The notes beneath the pieces were generated by a model, which made no database searches, had not been told where the DNA came from, and saw only the letters and a list, made by a program, of their open reading frames with translations. 41,904 bases of DNA, taken from assembly GCA_018402455.1 (NCBI GenBank), contig JAGYIG010000030.1, forward strand, positions 1 through 41,904, written 5' to 3'. The stretch's first letter is position 1. Every line of letters starts with the position of its first letter. The DNA comes from Opitutaceae bacterium (GTDB taxonomy: Bacteria > Verrucomicrobiota > Verrucomicrobiia > Opitutales > Opitutaceae). Made by a program: the position numbers and the translations under genes. This document shows, in pieces, positions 8,442 through 17,533 of this stretch.

Positions 8442-9884
8442 TCAATCCGAATCCGAAAAAACGTATTCGTAAGCAATCGAGCCATCCACGCGATGATGCC
8501 GTATCGTAAGTTGTCGGCCCGTTCCGGCGGCGGAAGTTTCCCCGCTCAGGAAGCCACCAATAATCGCCAGATATTGGTGCTCTGCCGTTCGCTGATCCAT
8601 GGAAAACCCATCCGCGTGGGCCTCCGAGGTAGCCCCCGCGGAGAATTCATGCACGCCGGTTTGATCGTCGATACTGTGATACTGCCAGTGCCGGTCCCCA
8701 CAGATGACGATCACGTTGTTTTCCGCACAGAACTGCCGAATCTCGTCCCCTTCGAATGACCAATTTGCATTCGAATGGTTGTCGTATTTTTTGTCCTTAT
8801 CGGGTCCGACTACCGGGGTCGGTGAAAACAGGATTTTAAAGGGTGCGTCTGACGCTAAAACGCCGCGCTTGAACCAAGCCTTTTGCTCGGGACCCCAGAT
8901 GGTTTTCTCCGGACCATCCGGCATGCGGTTGGGACTGCGGAAGTCCCGCCCTTCGACAATCCAAAATTCCACGTCACTACCCCACCGACGACTGCGGTAG
9001 GTCGACTCTCCCATCGGCACTTGTTCGCGAAAAATCGACAGCCCCCACTCCCAGGTCAATTCCCCCACCCGCACACCCGGCACACTGTCATTGGTCACCG
9101 TGTCGTGGTCATCCTTGATGAAAAAGCTCGGCACCTGACGGTGAAAGTCCCGCACATCGGAACAGCCATACCAACGATTCCAATGGAATCGGGCGAGCTC
9201 CGGCGTGCGCGCATCCACGTCGCCACCTGAGCTCCGTTTATCGTAATACACGATGTCCCCGAGATGGACGAAGAATGAGGGATCCTCGGCCAACATTTCG
9301 TGATAAATTTGCAAACCGGCCGTGCCCTTGTCGCGGGTCTTCCAGCTTTGGCAGGTCGCGACCACAAAATTGACGGAGCGACTTGAATCCTCCTTCGGAG
9401 CCGTAGAGAAAGAACCCTGTAGTTTCTGCCCTGAGGTGCCATCCACCATTCGACTCTCCAACTCCAAATGATAGGGCTGCCCCGGCTCCAGACCGCTCAG
9501 GGTCACCTGCCGGGTGAAGTCGCGCTGCGGATCGACCGGCAACCAGTCCGTGCTGCGCCGGTGGCTCGATTTCTGATCAGGCCACCAACTGACGCGGACA
9601 AGACCCGGCAGGCCGATCAAGCTTCCCGCCATGTCCTCGAGAGCGGCCCCCGGTGGCAACTGCTTTTCACCCAATTCACCTACGTCAAAATCCTGATCCT
9701 CCACACCAAGCCACGCCAAGCCCTGCCATTGAGGCTCAGGCTGCTCCGTGAGCCGCAACCATACGATGGTGGAATCCGTCGTGGTTTCCCCGACTTTGAT
9801 TCCATTGCCAAAAAAGGGTTGGGCGGTGGAGATTGAAAGGGACGCGACCCAGGTGGCGCAGAAAATCCAACGTAGAAAGTTCAT
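8442..9884 (-). CDS. PhoD-like alkaline phosphatase/phosphodiesterase, secreted
   Basis: A secreted metallophosphoesterase of the PhoD family, 480 residues from the ATG at 9882-9884. That start gives a clean signal peptide (MNFLRWIFCATWVASLSIST, cleavage after AQP or nearby); a GTG at 9936-9938 in the same frame would only add 18 residues before it. An N-terminal beta-sandwich of the PhoD_N type spans about 24-165. Metal-site motifs follow: VATCQSW (about 175), FVHLGDIVYYD (about 205-215), KDDHDT (about 257-262) and ICGDRHWQYH near the C-terminus. Family members release phosphate from phosphodiesters or monoesters in the periplasm. No Shine-Dalgarno sequence is visible. Upstream is a 369-base divergent region with a long palindrome. 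Confidence 0.9.
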   Translation of the reverse strand: MNFLRWIFCATWVASLSISTAQPFFGNGIKVGETTTDSTIVWLRLTEQPEPQWQGLAWLGVEDQDFDVGELGEKQLPPGAALEDMAGSLIGLPGLVRVSWWPDQKSSHRRSTDWLPVDPQRDFTRQVTLSGLEPGQPYHLELESRMVDGTSGQKLQGSFSTAPKEDSSRSVNFVVATCQSWKTRDKGTAGLQIYHEMLAEDPSFFVHLGDIVYYDKRSSGGDVDARTPELARFHWNRWYGCSDVRDFHRQVPSFFIKDDHDTVTNDSVPGVRVGELTWEWGLSIFREQVPMGESTYRSRRWGSDVEFWIVEGRDFRSPNRMPDGPEKTIWGPEQKAWFKRGVLASDAPFKILFSPTPVVGPDKDKKYDNHSNANWSFEGDEIRQFCAENNVIVICGDRHWQYHSIDDQTGVHEFSAGATSEAHADGFSMDQRTAEHQYLAIIGGFLSGETSAAGTGRQLTIRHHRVDGSIAYEYVFSDSD

Positions 9885-10253
9885 GATCGAAAATGGGGTA
9901 GAATTGAGAGGGCCGAACGGCAAACCGGTGAGGAGCACAGCTGGCGTTGGAGTGGATTACTGCATGAAAGTAGACGGGGGATAGAGGGAATCAGCCAAAA
10001 CGTTCCCGCGATTGGATCGGCGAGTGGACTCGGGATAATCCCGAGCCCACCCATAACCCAACAGGACCCAAAACGCCCCTGGACTCGCTTTAATCAGGCT
10101 GCGGCGCATGCCACCTTTACGCCCTGAAATCCAATTTCCTTACAGCAATTCCACCACCGGCATTCATGGTCGCCTTCGTAAGACCAGCGGCCATTCCGGC
10201 GTAAATCAGGGAAGAACAGGCTGCCCCGACGTCATTGCCCCCCATTTGTTCCA
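9885..10253. other. Divergent intergenic region between phosphatase and esterase genes
   Basis: A 369-base stretch without a convincing gene. Its one striking feature is the imperfect 27-base palindrome at 10024-10050. No clear promoters were recognised. Confidence 0.6.
10024..10050. repeat. REP-like 27-base palindrome
   Basis: The arms GTGG-A-CTCGGGAT and ATCCCGAG-C-CCAC flank a single central A (10037). Twelve of thirteen positions pair. It lies between two divergent genes, where a terminator makes no sense, so a REP-like repeat or a large operator is more likely. No second copy is visible in this window. Confidence 0.5.
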
Positions 10254-11405
10254 ATGAAAAATTCCCTTCTCCAACTCCTGTTCGGTCTGGCTTTAATGGG
10301 CTCGACTTGGGCCGCCCGGGAAGTCAAGGACATCGCCTACACCATTGAGGGATTCGAGATCCCCATCAAGGTGGTGGTTCCCGAAACCGGGGAGGGCCCG
10401 TTTCCCGTCGTTTACCACGTGCATGGAGGAGGGTGGAATGGCGGCACGGAGACCTCGGTTCCCGCGCCATCGGTTTACGCGGGATTCCGGTTTCTGTCCG
10501 ATCAAATCGGAGTGATCCATGTGGGTCTTGCTTACCGCGGCAAAATTCAGGGCGATTTTCAAGATGCCCTCCATGATCTGCGGGCGTCGATCCGCTGGTT
10601 CGAACTGCGCGCCCATGAATTTGACGCCGATCTCTCCCGGGTCGGCTTTTCCGGCGGCTCAGCCGGCACGCCGCTCTCTGCGATACTCGCCCAGGAGACT
10701 CCCGCGAGTAGAACCTTTGTGGGTTTCTTTGGGGTCTACGACTTGCTCAACAATCCCGAGTCCCTTTTTCCTGACGAAGACGCCCGGGCTGCCTTTGGTC
10801 TGGTCTCGGACGAGCAAAAACACGCGGCCTCCGTATTTCACAATCTCCGGACTTCGCCGCCGGCATCACTCTTGTTTCATGGTGCTCACGATATCCTGAC
10901 CCACCCCAGCCAGAGCCTCCGTTTTGCGCAGCGGCTGCAGGAGCAAGGGGCGATTGCTGAGGCCATCATTTACCCCGAAGTAAACCACGGCTATTTCAGC
11001 GAACGCTATCCCGTTGAGTTCAAGGACACGCTCCTGCGCATCGCGGAGCTCTACGTCGAACACTTGGGGGTCGAGACCGAAAACACTGCGCGTCTGGCGG
11101 CCAATATCGATGCGCGGATCGCCGGCTATCTCCCTCGCGAGGCGATTGTACCATCAGACGTATTGGGCACCTGGAGCGGGAGGCGCGAGACTTTCACGTT
11201 CATCGATGCCTCCACGGGCGAACGGCGCGTAAACTCGAAGCCCACCCGACCATTCACTTACCACATTGATTGCGGCACCCTTATCCTGACCGACGAATCG
11301 GGCACAACCGAGTTTTACCTTCAACGAGATGGACGAGCCCTTTGCCTGATCGTCGAAAATGACATTCGCCGAACGGGTCAGCGATTCGCCTTCACCAAAC
11401 AATAG
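10254..11405 (+). CDS. Secreted alpha/beta-hydrolase (esterase) with C-terminal extension
   Basis: A 383-residue protein with a signal peptide (MKNSLLQLLFGLALMGSTWA). The alpha/beta-hydrolase domain spans about 25-270. It shows the HGGG oxyanion motif (about 57-60), the nucleophile elbow GGSAG (about 134-138, Ser136), an aspartate in FHGAHD and a histidine in EVNHGYF, a full catalytic triad of the BD-FAE/HSL-like esterases. Such proteins often remove acetyl or other acyl groups from polysaccharides. The last ~100 residues (about 285-383) form a separate small domain rich in beta-strand-like sequence (LGTWSGRRETFTFIDA), which I do not recognise. No Shine-Dalgarno sequence precedes the ATG. It is 148 bases upstream of the molybdenum hydroxylase pair on the same strand; whether they share a transcript is unclear. 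Confidence 0.85.
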   Translation: MKNSLLQLLFGLALMGSTWAAREVKDIAYTIEGFEIPIKVVVPETGEGPFPVVYHVHGGGWNGGTETSVPAPSVYAGFRFLSDQIGVIHVGLAYRGKIQGDFQDALHDLRASIRWFELRAHEFDADLSRVGFSGGSAGTPLSAILAQETPASRTFVGFFGVYDLLNNPESLFPDEDARAAFGLVSDEQKHAASVFHNLRTSPPASLLFHGAHDILTHPSQSLRFAQRLQEQGAIAEAIIYPEVNHGYFSERYPVEFKDTLLRIAELYVEHLGVETENTARLAANIDARIAGYLPREAIVPSDVLGTWSGRRETFTFIDASTGERRVNSKPTRPFTYHIDCGTLILTDESGTTEFYLQRDGRALCLIVENDIRRTGQRFAFTKQ

Positions 11406-11553
11406 GCCCGCGAGAACACCTTTGAGGAAATGCTGTCATGGTCTAAAATCCATTAGCCCGCCGCATTCCTCGTAAATTTTGCGCCGTTTTCGGTGTAGTG
11501 GAGGACGAGGCTCAACCGTCAATATCTGCTGAACTTCCTATTCCCTTCATCCC

Positions 11554-12021
11554 ATGGCTCAATTTTCGCTCAACATCAATGGCAAGGCCCGCACCGTTGA
11601 GGCAGATCCAACCATGCCACTGCTGTGGGTCCTGCGCGACCTACTCGACCTAACCGGCACCAAATACAGTTGCGGCATGGGTCAATGCGGCACTTGTACC
11701 GTGCACTTGAATGGGGCACCCATTCGTTCCTGCATGTTTCCTATTTCCGGGGCGAGTAATCAATCCATCACCACCATCGAGGGTCTCTCGGAGAACGGAG
11801 ACCATCCCCTGCAGTTGGCGTGGAAAGAGGTCGATGTGCCCCAATGCGGCTACTGCCAACCCGGCCAGCTAATGACCGCCGCCGCTCTGCTGAAGTCCAA
11901 CCCTCATCCCTCTCCTGAGGAAATCGACGCGAACATGACCGGCAACATCTGTCGTTGCGGCACCTACCAGAGGATCCGGACTGCCATCCAACTCGCCGCG
12001 AAGCAAGGAGCTGAGAAATGA
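11554..12021 (+). CDS. (2Fe-2S)-binding subunit of a xanthine dehydrogenase-family molybdenum hydroxylase
   Basis: A 155-residue small subunit of the type annotated IorA (isoquinoline 1-oxidoreductase alpha) or aldehyde dehydrogenase iron-sulfur subunit. It has the plant-type ferredoxin cluster cysteines C40, C45, C48 and C60 (CGMGQCGTC) and the C-terminal four-helix cluster with C98, C101, C133 and C135 (CGYC and ICRC). It passes electrons from the molybdenum subunit to an acceptor. It has no export signal of its own and would travel with the large subunit, which has a Tat signal. The stop TGA (12019-12021) overlaps the ATG of the next gene by four bases, so translation is coupled. Confidence 0.93.
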   Translation: MAQFSLNINGKARTVEADPTMPLLWVLRDLLDLTGTKYSCGMGQCGTCTVHLNGAPIRSCMFPISGASNQSITTIEGLSENGDHPLQLAWKEVDVPQCGYCQPGQLMTAAALLKSNPHPSPEEIDANMTGNICRCGTYQRIRTAIQLAAKQGAEK

Positions 12022-14138
12022 GCCTGCATCCCCCCCCTTTGAACCGACGCGCCTTTCTGAAACTTTCCACCGCGGCCAGTGGAGGTCTGTTGCTGGGGTT
12101 TCGCTGGTTGTCGGCGGGAACCACCAGCGCCGCATCCGTCAATTTTAAACCCAACGCGTTTCTGAGTATCGCGCCGAGTGGCCAGGTCACTTTGCTCAGT
12201 CAAAATCCCGAGGTTGGCCAAGGCATCAAAACCGCCTTCCCCATGATCATCGGCGAAGAGCTCGATGTGGCTTGGCAGGACGTGAAGATCGAACCGGCCC
12301 CGCTCGACACGAACCAATACGAACGTCAGGTGACCGCCGGCAGTGGGGCGGTCCGCTCCTCTTACTCCATTCTGCGTGAGGCCGGAGCCTCGGCCCGCGC
12401 GCTGCTGGTGTCGGCTGCGGCGAAAGAATGGGGGGTCAAACCCGCGACGTGCACCACGGCCAACAGCACCGTGACTCATCCACCCACGGGCCGCACGCTT
12501 TCCTACGGGCAATTGGCAAATTCAGCCTCCAAACTACCACTGCCCGCCTCCGTTGAGCTCAAGGACTCATCCAAATTTACCCTCCTCGGAACCCGCGTGG
12601 GAGGAACCGACGTCCCCAAAATCGTCACCGGTGAACAACGCTACGGGATTGATACCAAAAAGCCCGGTATGCTCTACGGTGCGATCGTGAATCCACCGTT
12701 GCATGGCCAGAAGCTGGGCAACGTGGACGACACCGCGGCGCTCAAAGTGGCGGGCGTGGTTAAAGTGGTTTCCTGGCCGGATAAAGTTGCCGTGCTGGCC
12801 ACCAACACCTATGCCGCCTTCAAGGGACAGGAAGCCCTAAAAATCACGTGGCAGGACCCCAAGGTCCGTGAAAGCTCAGATCGACTCTCCCAAGCCTTTG
12901 CCGATGCGATCGCGAATGGGACGGGCGAAACCCGGCGTAAGGTGGGCGACGTTGAACGCGCACTCGGGCAGGCCGACCGCGTGATCGAGGCCACCTACGA
13001 TGTGCCGTTCCTGCCTCACGCTCCGATGGAACCGATCAACATGTATGCCGATGTAAAGGCGGACTCGGCACACCTGCTCGGGCCTATGCAAACACCGGCC
13101 AACGGACGCCGAATCGCCTCTCGCATTTTGGGAATTCCCGAAGAAAACATCACCGTCGAGATTACTCGTATTGGCGGAGGGTTCGGCCGCCGACTCAAAA
13201 TCGATTTTGTGCAGGATGCCGTTCAGGCTTCGCGGCTTGCCGGAGCGCCGGTCAACATCGTGTGGAAGCGAGAGGAAGACATGATCAGTGGAAATTTTCG
13301 ACCGGCCGGTCTATATCACTACCGCGCTGGTATCGATGCCCAGGGGCGGCTCACCGCATGGCATCTCAACTCCGCCAGCATCACCAGCCGCGGGGCCGTA
13401 GTGCCAAATAATTTCCCTAACGGAGCCATTCCTCACTTCCAAGTCGATACGCACCATATTCGCTCCGAGGTTTCCACGGGGGCTTGGCGCTCGCCCAACC
13501 ACAACGTCTGCGCCCTGCTCGATGAGTCCTTTCTCGAGGAGGTCGGCCATGCCCTCGGCAAGGAGCCACTTGCGTTTCGTTTGGAACTCCTTCGCCAAGT
13601 CGAGTCCGCACCCTTTGGCAAAGTGGACTATGAACCCACCCGACTGCGTGGCGTTTTAGAAGCTGCGGCCGAAATGGCGGATTGGGGGAACCCGCCCGCC
13701 GGTCGTTCCCACGGGATCGCGGCACACTATTCCCACCACTCTTATGTGGGGCAGGTGGCGGAGGTGTCGGTGACGGATGGAAATATCACCGTGCATAAAG
13801 TCTACTGCGCGGTCGACTGCGGTCAGGTGATCAACCTGAGTAGTGCCGAGAACCAATGTGAAGGTGGCATCGTCGATGGCATCGGTGCGGCCTGGTTCGG
13901 CGACATGCCCATCGTCGAGGGAGCTTCGGCTAACACCAATTTTCACACCTACCGTCTCATTCGCATGAGCGAGGCGCCCGAAGTGGTCACCCGATTTCTC
14001 CAAACGGACTCCCCCCCCACGGGACTGGGCGAACCCGCCCTGCCCCCGGCCTCTGCGGCCGTGGCTAATGCCGTGTTCGCCGCGACCGGAGTGAGAATCC
14101 GCAAACTGCCATTCATCCAAAACGACCTTTCGGCCTGA
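12018..14138 (+). CDS. Molybdopterin-binding subunit of a xanthine dehydrogenase-family enzyme (IorB-like), Tat-exported
   Basis: A 706-residue large subunit that binds the molybdenum cytosine dinucleotide cofactor and oxidises aldehydes or N-heterocycles in the periplasm. The Tat signal is [20 protein letters not shown] at residues 9-28. The family signature IGGGFGRR is at about residues 386-393, and the C-terminal [13 protein letters not shown] contains the catalytic glutamate. AAGGAG (12005-12010) lies 7 bases before the ATG, one of the better ribosome sites here. Electrons would go through the preceding iron-sulfur subunit. No dedicated cytochrome c subunit or cofactor-maturation gene is next to it. 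The substrate cannot be read; an aldehyde released during sugar breakdown is only a possibility. It converges with the sulfatase gene 24 bases downstream. Confidence 0.93.
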   Translation: MSLHPPPLNRRAFLKLSTAASGGLLLGFRWLSAGTTSAASVNFKPNAFLSIAPSGQVTLLSQNPEVGQGIKTAFPMIIGEELDVAWQDVKIEPAPLDTNQYERQVTAGSGAVRSSYSILREAGASARALLVSAAAKEWGVKPATCTTANSTVTHPPTGRTLSYGQLANSASKLPLPASVELKDSSKFTLLGTRVGGTDVPKIVTGEQRYGIDTKKPGMLYGAIVNPPLHGQKLGNVDDTAALKVAGVVKVVSWPDKVAVLATNTYAAFKGQEALKITWQDPKVRESSDRLSQAFADAIANGTGETRRKVGDVERALGQADRVIEATYDVPFLPHAPMEPINMYADVKADSAHLLGPMQTPANGRRIASRILGIPEENITVEITRIGGGFGRRLKIDFVQDAVQASRLAGAPVNIVWKREEDMISGNFRPAGLYHYRAGIDAQGRLTAWHLNSASITSRGAVVPNNFPNGAIPHFQVDTHHIRSEVSTGAWRSPNHNVCALLDESFLEEVGHALGKEPLAFRLELLRQVESAPFGKVDYEPTRLRGVLEAAAEMADWGNPPAGRSHGIAAHYSHHSYVGQVAEVSVTDGNITVHKVYCAVDCGQVINLSSAENQCEGGIVDGIGAAWFGDMPIVEGASANTNFHTYRLIRMSEAPEVVTRFLQTDSPPTGLGEPALPPASAAVANAVFAATGVRIRKLPFIQNDLSA

Positions 14139-14155
14139 CCCCGCAAGGAGGTCAG
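14135..14155 (+). terminator. Hairpin with GCAA tetraloop at the end of the molybdenum subunit gene
   Basis: CTGACC-CC-GCAA-GG-A-GGTCAG forms an 8-bp stem with one bulged A and a GNRA-type loop. It overlaps the stop codon at 14136-14138 and lies before the convergent sulfatase end (14163). There is no T-run, so intrinsic termination is uncertain. Confidence 0.35.
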
Positions 14156-14162
14156 CAGCGAG

Positions 14163-15569
14163 TTAGTCGCCCTGAGAAATCTCGACTAGCAATCGGCGCA
14201 TCTCCGCGACCCGTTTCGGCTCCATCGCCAGCACACTGTTCGATTCGGCGGGATCCAATCGTAGATTGTAGAGTTCTTCCTGCAAGGGCCCGGGAGAGGC
14301 TGCTTGCGGCAATTGGTCACTAATGAATTTGTAATCCCCGGCCACCAGCGCCCGACGACCCTTGGCGTCCCGCAACACCAACGGGTCGCGGTCAAAAGCC
14401 GCCTCTGGGTCTCGAAGCACTGGACCAAAGCTGCGACCATCGCGGACAATGCCCGTCGAATTTTCGCCCAGTAATTCAGCGATGGTCGGAAAAATATCGA
14501 TAGTCGAGACCGTTGCCTGGACGTGTGTTGAGGCCTTAACCTTTTGGGGCCATCGCACCACAAACGGAACCTTAAAGCCGCCATTGTAGATGGTGTGTTT
14601 ATCGCCACGCAACTGACCATTGGGAACCAAGCCCTTTGCTATCGCCTGATTTTCCGGAGACTCCGGTCGGTTGGTCGGGATATCCCCACCATTATCACTG
14701 GTGAAAATGAAGATCGTATTCTTGGCGATGCCTTGCGCCTCCAGCACCTCCATCAATTGCCCAACTGAATAGTCGAGATCGTGAATGAAGTCGCCGAAAG
14801 CACCCAACTCACTGGTGCCCCGCATACGTTCGGACGGCATGATGGGATGATGCACCGCGACGGCGGCAAAGTAGAGGAAGAAGGGTTTATTCTGCTCGCG
14901 ATTTTCGATCCAATCCACCGCCCGGCGCGTGAGTTCTTCCATCACCTGAGGCTCGTTGCGCTGGGGTGCGTCATACCCCATGTAGGCCCTGCCGTAGAAG
15001 CTTTTGCCATACGGGGAGAGTCGATCTGACCGCAGTCCGTGGATTGAATCATTCTCCACATAAACCTTGTGCCGGTCATCCATGTTGTTGGGCACTCCAA
15101 AGTGGTAATCGAACCCCAGCGCATTCGGTCCCACCTGCATGGCTTCCAACAAACTGGCGCTCTTGGAGAGGCCATAACCCAAATGCCACTTCCCAAAGTG
15201 GGAGGTTTGATAGCCTTGATCCTGCAGCCAAGAAGCAATCGTGGTTTGTTCCGGTCTGATCAACATCGGGGCATTATGATTCACCACCCCCGATTTCATT
15301 TCGGTCCGCCACGAATACTCACCCGTCAGCATCGCATACCTCGTCGGTGAGCACACGGACCCCGAGGTGTAAGCGTTCGTAAATCGCATCCCCTGATCCG
15401 CCAGTCGATCGATGTGGGGAGTTCTCACCAATTTGGGATCTGCACCAAACGCGCCGACAGATCCGAAGCCCAAATCATCAGCCAAAAAGACCACAATATT
15501 CGGTTTTTGCGCCGCCGATGCAGACGCCAAAACCCAGCCCACGCTCAACGCAATCCATGCTTTTATCAT
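14163..15569 (-). CDS. Secreted formylglycine sulfatase (family S1)
   Basis: A 468-residue secreted sulfatase with signal peptide MIKAWIALSVGWVLASASAA. Metal-binding aspartates sit in VFLADDLGFG (D31, D32). The formylglycine site is SVCSPTRYAMLTG with C73 as the residue to be modified by a maturation enzyme encoded elsewhere. Further signatures are GKWHLGYG and FTSDNGG. It removes sulfate esters from carbohydrates, in keeping with two other sulfatases in the window. GGGAGG (15576-15581) lies 6 bases before the ATG at 15567-15569, supporting this start. Its C-terminus is of ordinary arylsulfatase length. The gene is divergent from the GH71/99-like gene, and the 516-base space between may hold both promoters. 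Confidence 0.94.
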   Translation of the reverse strand: MIKAWIALSVGWVLASASAAQKPNIVVFLADDLGFGSVGAFGADPKLVRTPHIDRLADQGMRFTNAYTSGSVCSPTRYAMLTGEYSWRTEMKSGVVNHNAPMLIRPEQTTIASWLQDQGYQTSHFGKWHLGYGLSKSASLLEAMQVGPNALGFDYHFGVPNNMDDRHKVYVENDSIHGLRSDRLSPYGKSFYGRAYMGYDAPQRNEPQVMEELTRRAVDWIENREQNKPFFLYFAAVAVHHPIMPSERMRGTSELGAFGDFIHDLDYSVGQLMEVLEAQGIAKNTIFIFTSDNGGDIPTNRPESPENQAIAKGLVPNGQLRGDKHTIYNGGFKVPFVVRWPQKVKASTHVQATVSTIDIFPTIAELLGENSTGIVRDGRSFGPVLRDPEAAFDRDPLVLRDAKGRRALVAGDYKFISDQLPQAASPGPLQEELYNLRLDPAESNSVLAMEPKRVAEMRRLLVEISQGD

Positions 15570-16085
15570 CGGAAGCCTCCCGCGTTCAAAGGATAGCCAA
15601 AGGCCGCCGCATTCAACCCAGGCTTATCCCCCGTTCTGCGACCCAAGCCGAAGGAGCACTCAACCAAAAGGCTGGCGAGGTCGTCCCCATTTCGAATAGC
15701 GGTAGTTTCGTTCAGCAAGATGGAGTAAATAAGGGGGTTCAAAATACTGATTCAGTTTGGTTATTGGGCTGCTGCATCGGCTGTTACTCCGCCGGTGGTG
15801 ATTATCTTACGAAACCATTGCTGGAGAAAAAACACCCTGACCAAGATGCCTCCACCAAACTCACTCACGTAAGCTCAATGCTGCGCGGCAGGATTGGAAC
15901 TCCGCGGATTCCATCCCTTCCTTGCCGACAATCAGAAGGCTTCCAAAACTGAGGGGGGATTCAATTCCCCCCTTGAATTTCACTTGGATTCCCCAGACAC
16001 TATCGGGCCCTCACCATTCTTGATCCGGTCTCACCCGGGAGGAGGTGATCGGTCGTGCCAGAGCCCCCCTTGCCCCCACTCTCTC
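15570..16085. other. 516-base divergent intergenic region with alternative hairpins
   Basis: No gene is credible here. It contains two mutually exclusive hairpins (15953-15972 and 15959-15978) and a hairpin TCACC/GGTGA (16031-16048) whose loop holds a GGGAGGA sequence. A 12-base sequence, CCAAAACTGAGG (15943-15954), is repeated at 28563-28574 before another plus-strand gene. Confidence 0.5.
15953..15978 (+). promoter_or_regulatory. Overlapping alternative hairpins in the leader of the GH71/99-like gene
   Basis: Stem A pairs GGGGGGA (15953-15959) with TCCCCCC (15966-15972). Stem B pairs ATTCAA (15959-15964) with TTGAAT (15973-15978). They share bases and cannot form together. The site is 108 bases before the ATG at 16086. 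If transcribed it could act as a switch; no ligand domain is recognised. Confidence 0.35.
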
Positions 16086-17360
16086 ATGTGCCCCATTCAC
16101 CTTCGATTGACCGTTTCGCTGCTGGCATTGATCAGCTTCGCCCGCGCAACCGCCAGCGATGTCACGACGGTGGACGCCACCACGCTACGGGGCAAGGTGA
16201 TGGTGGGTTACCACGGTTGGTATAATGCCGAAGGTGATGGTGGAAACCGCGGATGGATCCATTGGACCAAAGATAAAACCAAACCTATCAACCCAGATAA
16301 TGTCGGGGTAGAACTCTTCCCGGATTTGTCGGAATTCAGTGAGCAGGAACGTTATTCCACCACCCTCGTAAAACCCGATGGCAAGCCCGTCGAGATCTAC
16401 AGCTCCCTGAACCAAGCTACCGTGCGGCGTCATTTCAAATGGATGCACGATTACCACATCGACGGAGCATTCCTCAAACGATTTGCCTTGGATCTGCAAC
16501 ACCCCCACTCCACTCGGCACACCAATGCGGTGCTCGCCAACGCCCGAAAAGCTGCCCCCGAAAGTGGTCGCGCCTACGCGATCATGTATGTCCTCAACGG
16601 ATTATCGGCCGACAAGATCGACATGGTGATCGAAGATTGGGGTCGACTCGGCCAAATCGAACAGATCACCGACGATCCCTCCTACTTGAAACATGAAGGT
16701 AAACCGGTCGTCGCGATCAAAGGGGTGGGTATCGAGGGCCAAAAATACTCCATCGCCGAATGCCAGAAACTCGTCTCCTTCCTCAAAGAACAGGGATGCA
16801 CGGTCATGATCGGCACCGCATCGGACTGGCTGGAAGGCCGCGACGACGACGACGCGGGGGACGCCGCCCGATTAGCCCTGCTGGAAAAAGTCGACATCAT
16901 CAGTCCAGACACCATTGGGAAATACAACCATCCCCGCCAAGTGCGCCGTGAAGGACAATCTGTTTGGGCGGCTGAGAAGGCGTGGTGTGATGACCGTGGC
17001 ATCGACTATCTTCCCGTGATCTATCCAGGTTATAGCCGGAGCTCATTGAACGCGGAGAAGCAGAATCTGGTTCCGCGTCGTCATGGGAAATTTTTATGGG
17101 CTCAATTCCAAAGCGCCAGGAACGCCGGGTGCGAAATGGCCTACATCGCGACCTTTGATGGTATGCACAACGGAACGGCCATCTTTAAATTTGATCAGAC
17201 CGCCCTTCAGATCGAAGACATCAACGGTATCGGCTTCGAAGACATTCCCAGTGATTACTACCTAAAACTAACGGGCGAAGGGGGCATGCTGTTGAAGAAC
17301 GCCCAAGACGGCATCCCAGCAAAGGCGCCTAGATCGGTTCAATACTCCTCCCTGCCCTAG
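16086..17360 (+). CDS. GH71/99-like secreted glycoside hydrolase
   Basis: A 424-residue secreted protein resembling the GH71/GH99-like TIM-barrel proteins often found in Bacteroidota and Verrucomicrobiota polysaccharide clusters. The chosen ATG at 16086 gives a signal peptide (MCPIHLRLTVSLLALISFARATA); the frame is open upstream to 15894 but those residues look non-coding. Typical segments are VMVGYHGWYNAEGDG near the N-terminus, HYHIDGAFLKRF-like sequence (DYHIDGAFLKRF), and VDIISPDTIGKY. Known GH99 enzymes are endo-alpha-mannosidases and mannanases, but this subgroup is largely uncharacterised, so the substrate is open. There is no Shine-Dalgarno sequence. It lies 173 bases before the sigma factor gene. 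Confidence 0.8.
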   Translation: MCPIHLRLTVSLLALISFARATASDVTTVDATTLRGKVMVGYHGWYNAEGDGGNRGWIHWTKDKTKPINPDNVGVELFPDLSEFSEQERYSTTLVKPDGKPVEIYSSLNQATVRRHFKWMHDYHIDGAFLKRFALDLQHPHSTRHTNAVLANARKAAPESGRAYAIMYVLNGLSADKIDMVIEDWGRLGQIEQITDDPSYLKHEGKPVVAIKGVGIEGQKYSIAECQKLVSFLKEQGCTVMIGTASDWLEGRDDDDAGDAARLALLEKVDIISPDTIGKYNHPRQVRREGQSVWAAEKAWCDDRGIDYLPVIYPGYSRSSLNAEKQNLVPRRHGKFLWAQFQSARNAGCEMAYIATFDGMHNGTAIFKFDQTALQIEDINGIGFEDIPSDYYLKLTGEGGMLLKNAQDGIPAKAPRSVQYSSLP

Positions 17361-17421
17361 TCATTGGGCTCTTAGAAGCCTCCCCCCTCTAGCCTCGGTA
17401 GTCGCATCAGCAATCTTCTGA

Positions 17422-17471
17422 TTTATTGTTGACAATAAACATACATATTTCTCTCCCGTAACAAATTACGG
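17422..17471 (+). promoter_or_regulatory. Two palindromes upstream of the sigma factor gene
   Basis: TTTATTGT-TG-ACAATAAA (17422-17439) has perfect 8-base arms around a 2-base centre. CCGTAA-CAAA-TTACGG (17456-17471) has perfect 6-base arms and a 4-base loop. Both lie in an AT-rich stretch 60-110 bases before the sigma factor ATG. They are likely regulatory sites for the sigma/FecR pair; no good -10 box fits the TTGACA at 17429-17434. Confidence 0.45.
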
Positions 17472-17533
17472 CCTAAAGAAATCTGATTTAAGGGAGTAAT
17501 GGGAAGCAGAGTGCGTTCGCGCCACTTGTAGAG

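Noticed and set aside
15894..16085. Extended N-terminus of the GH71/99-like protein
   Set aside because: The extra residues look non-coding, overlap a strong hairpin and hide a good signal peptide.
17429..17457. TTGACA as the -35 box of a sigma-70 promoter for the sigma factor gene
   Set aside because: No -10-like hexamer lies 16-18 bases downstream; the hexamer is part of a perfect palindrome.
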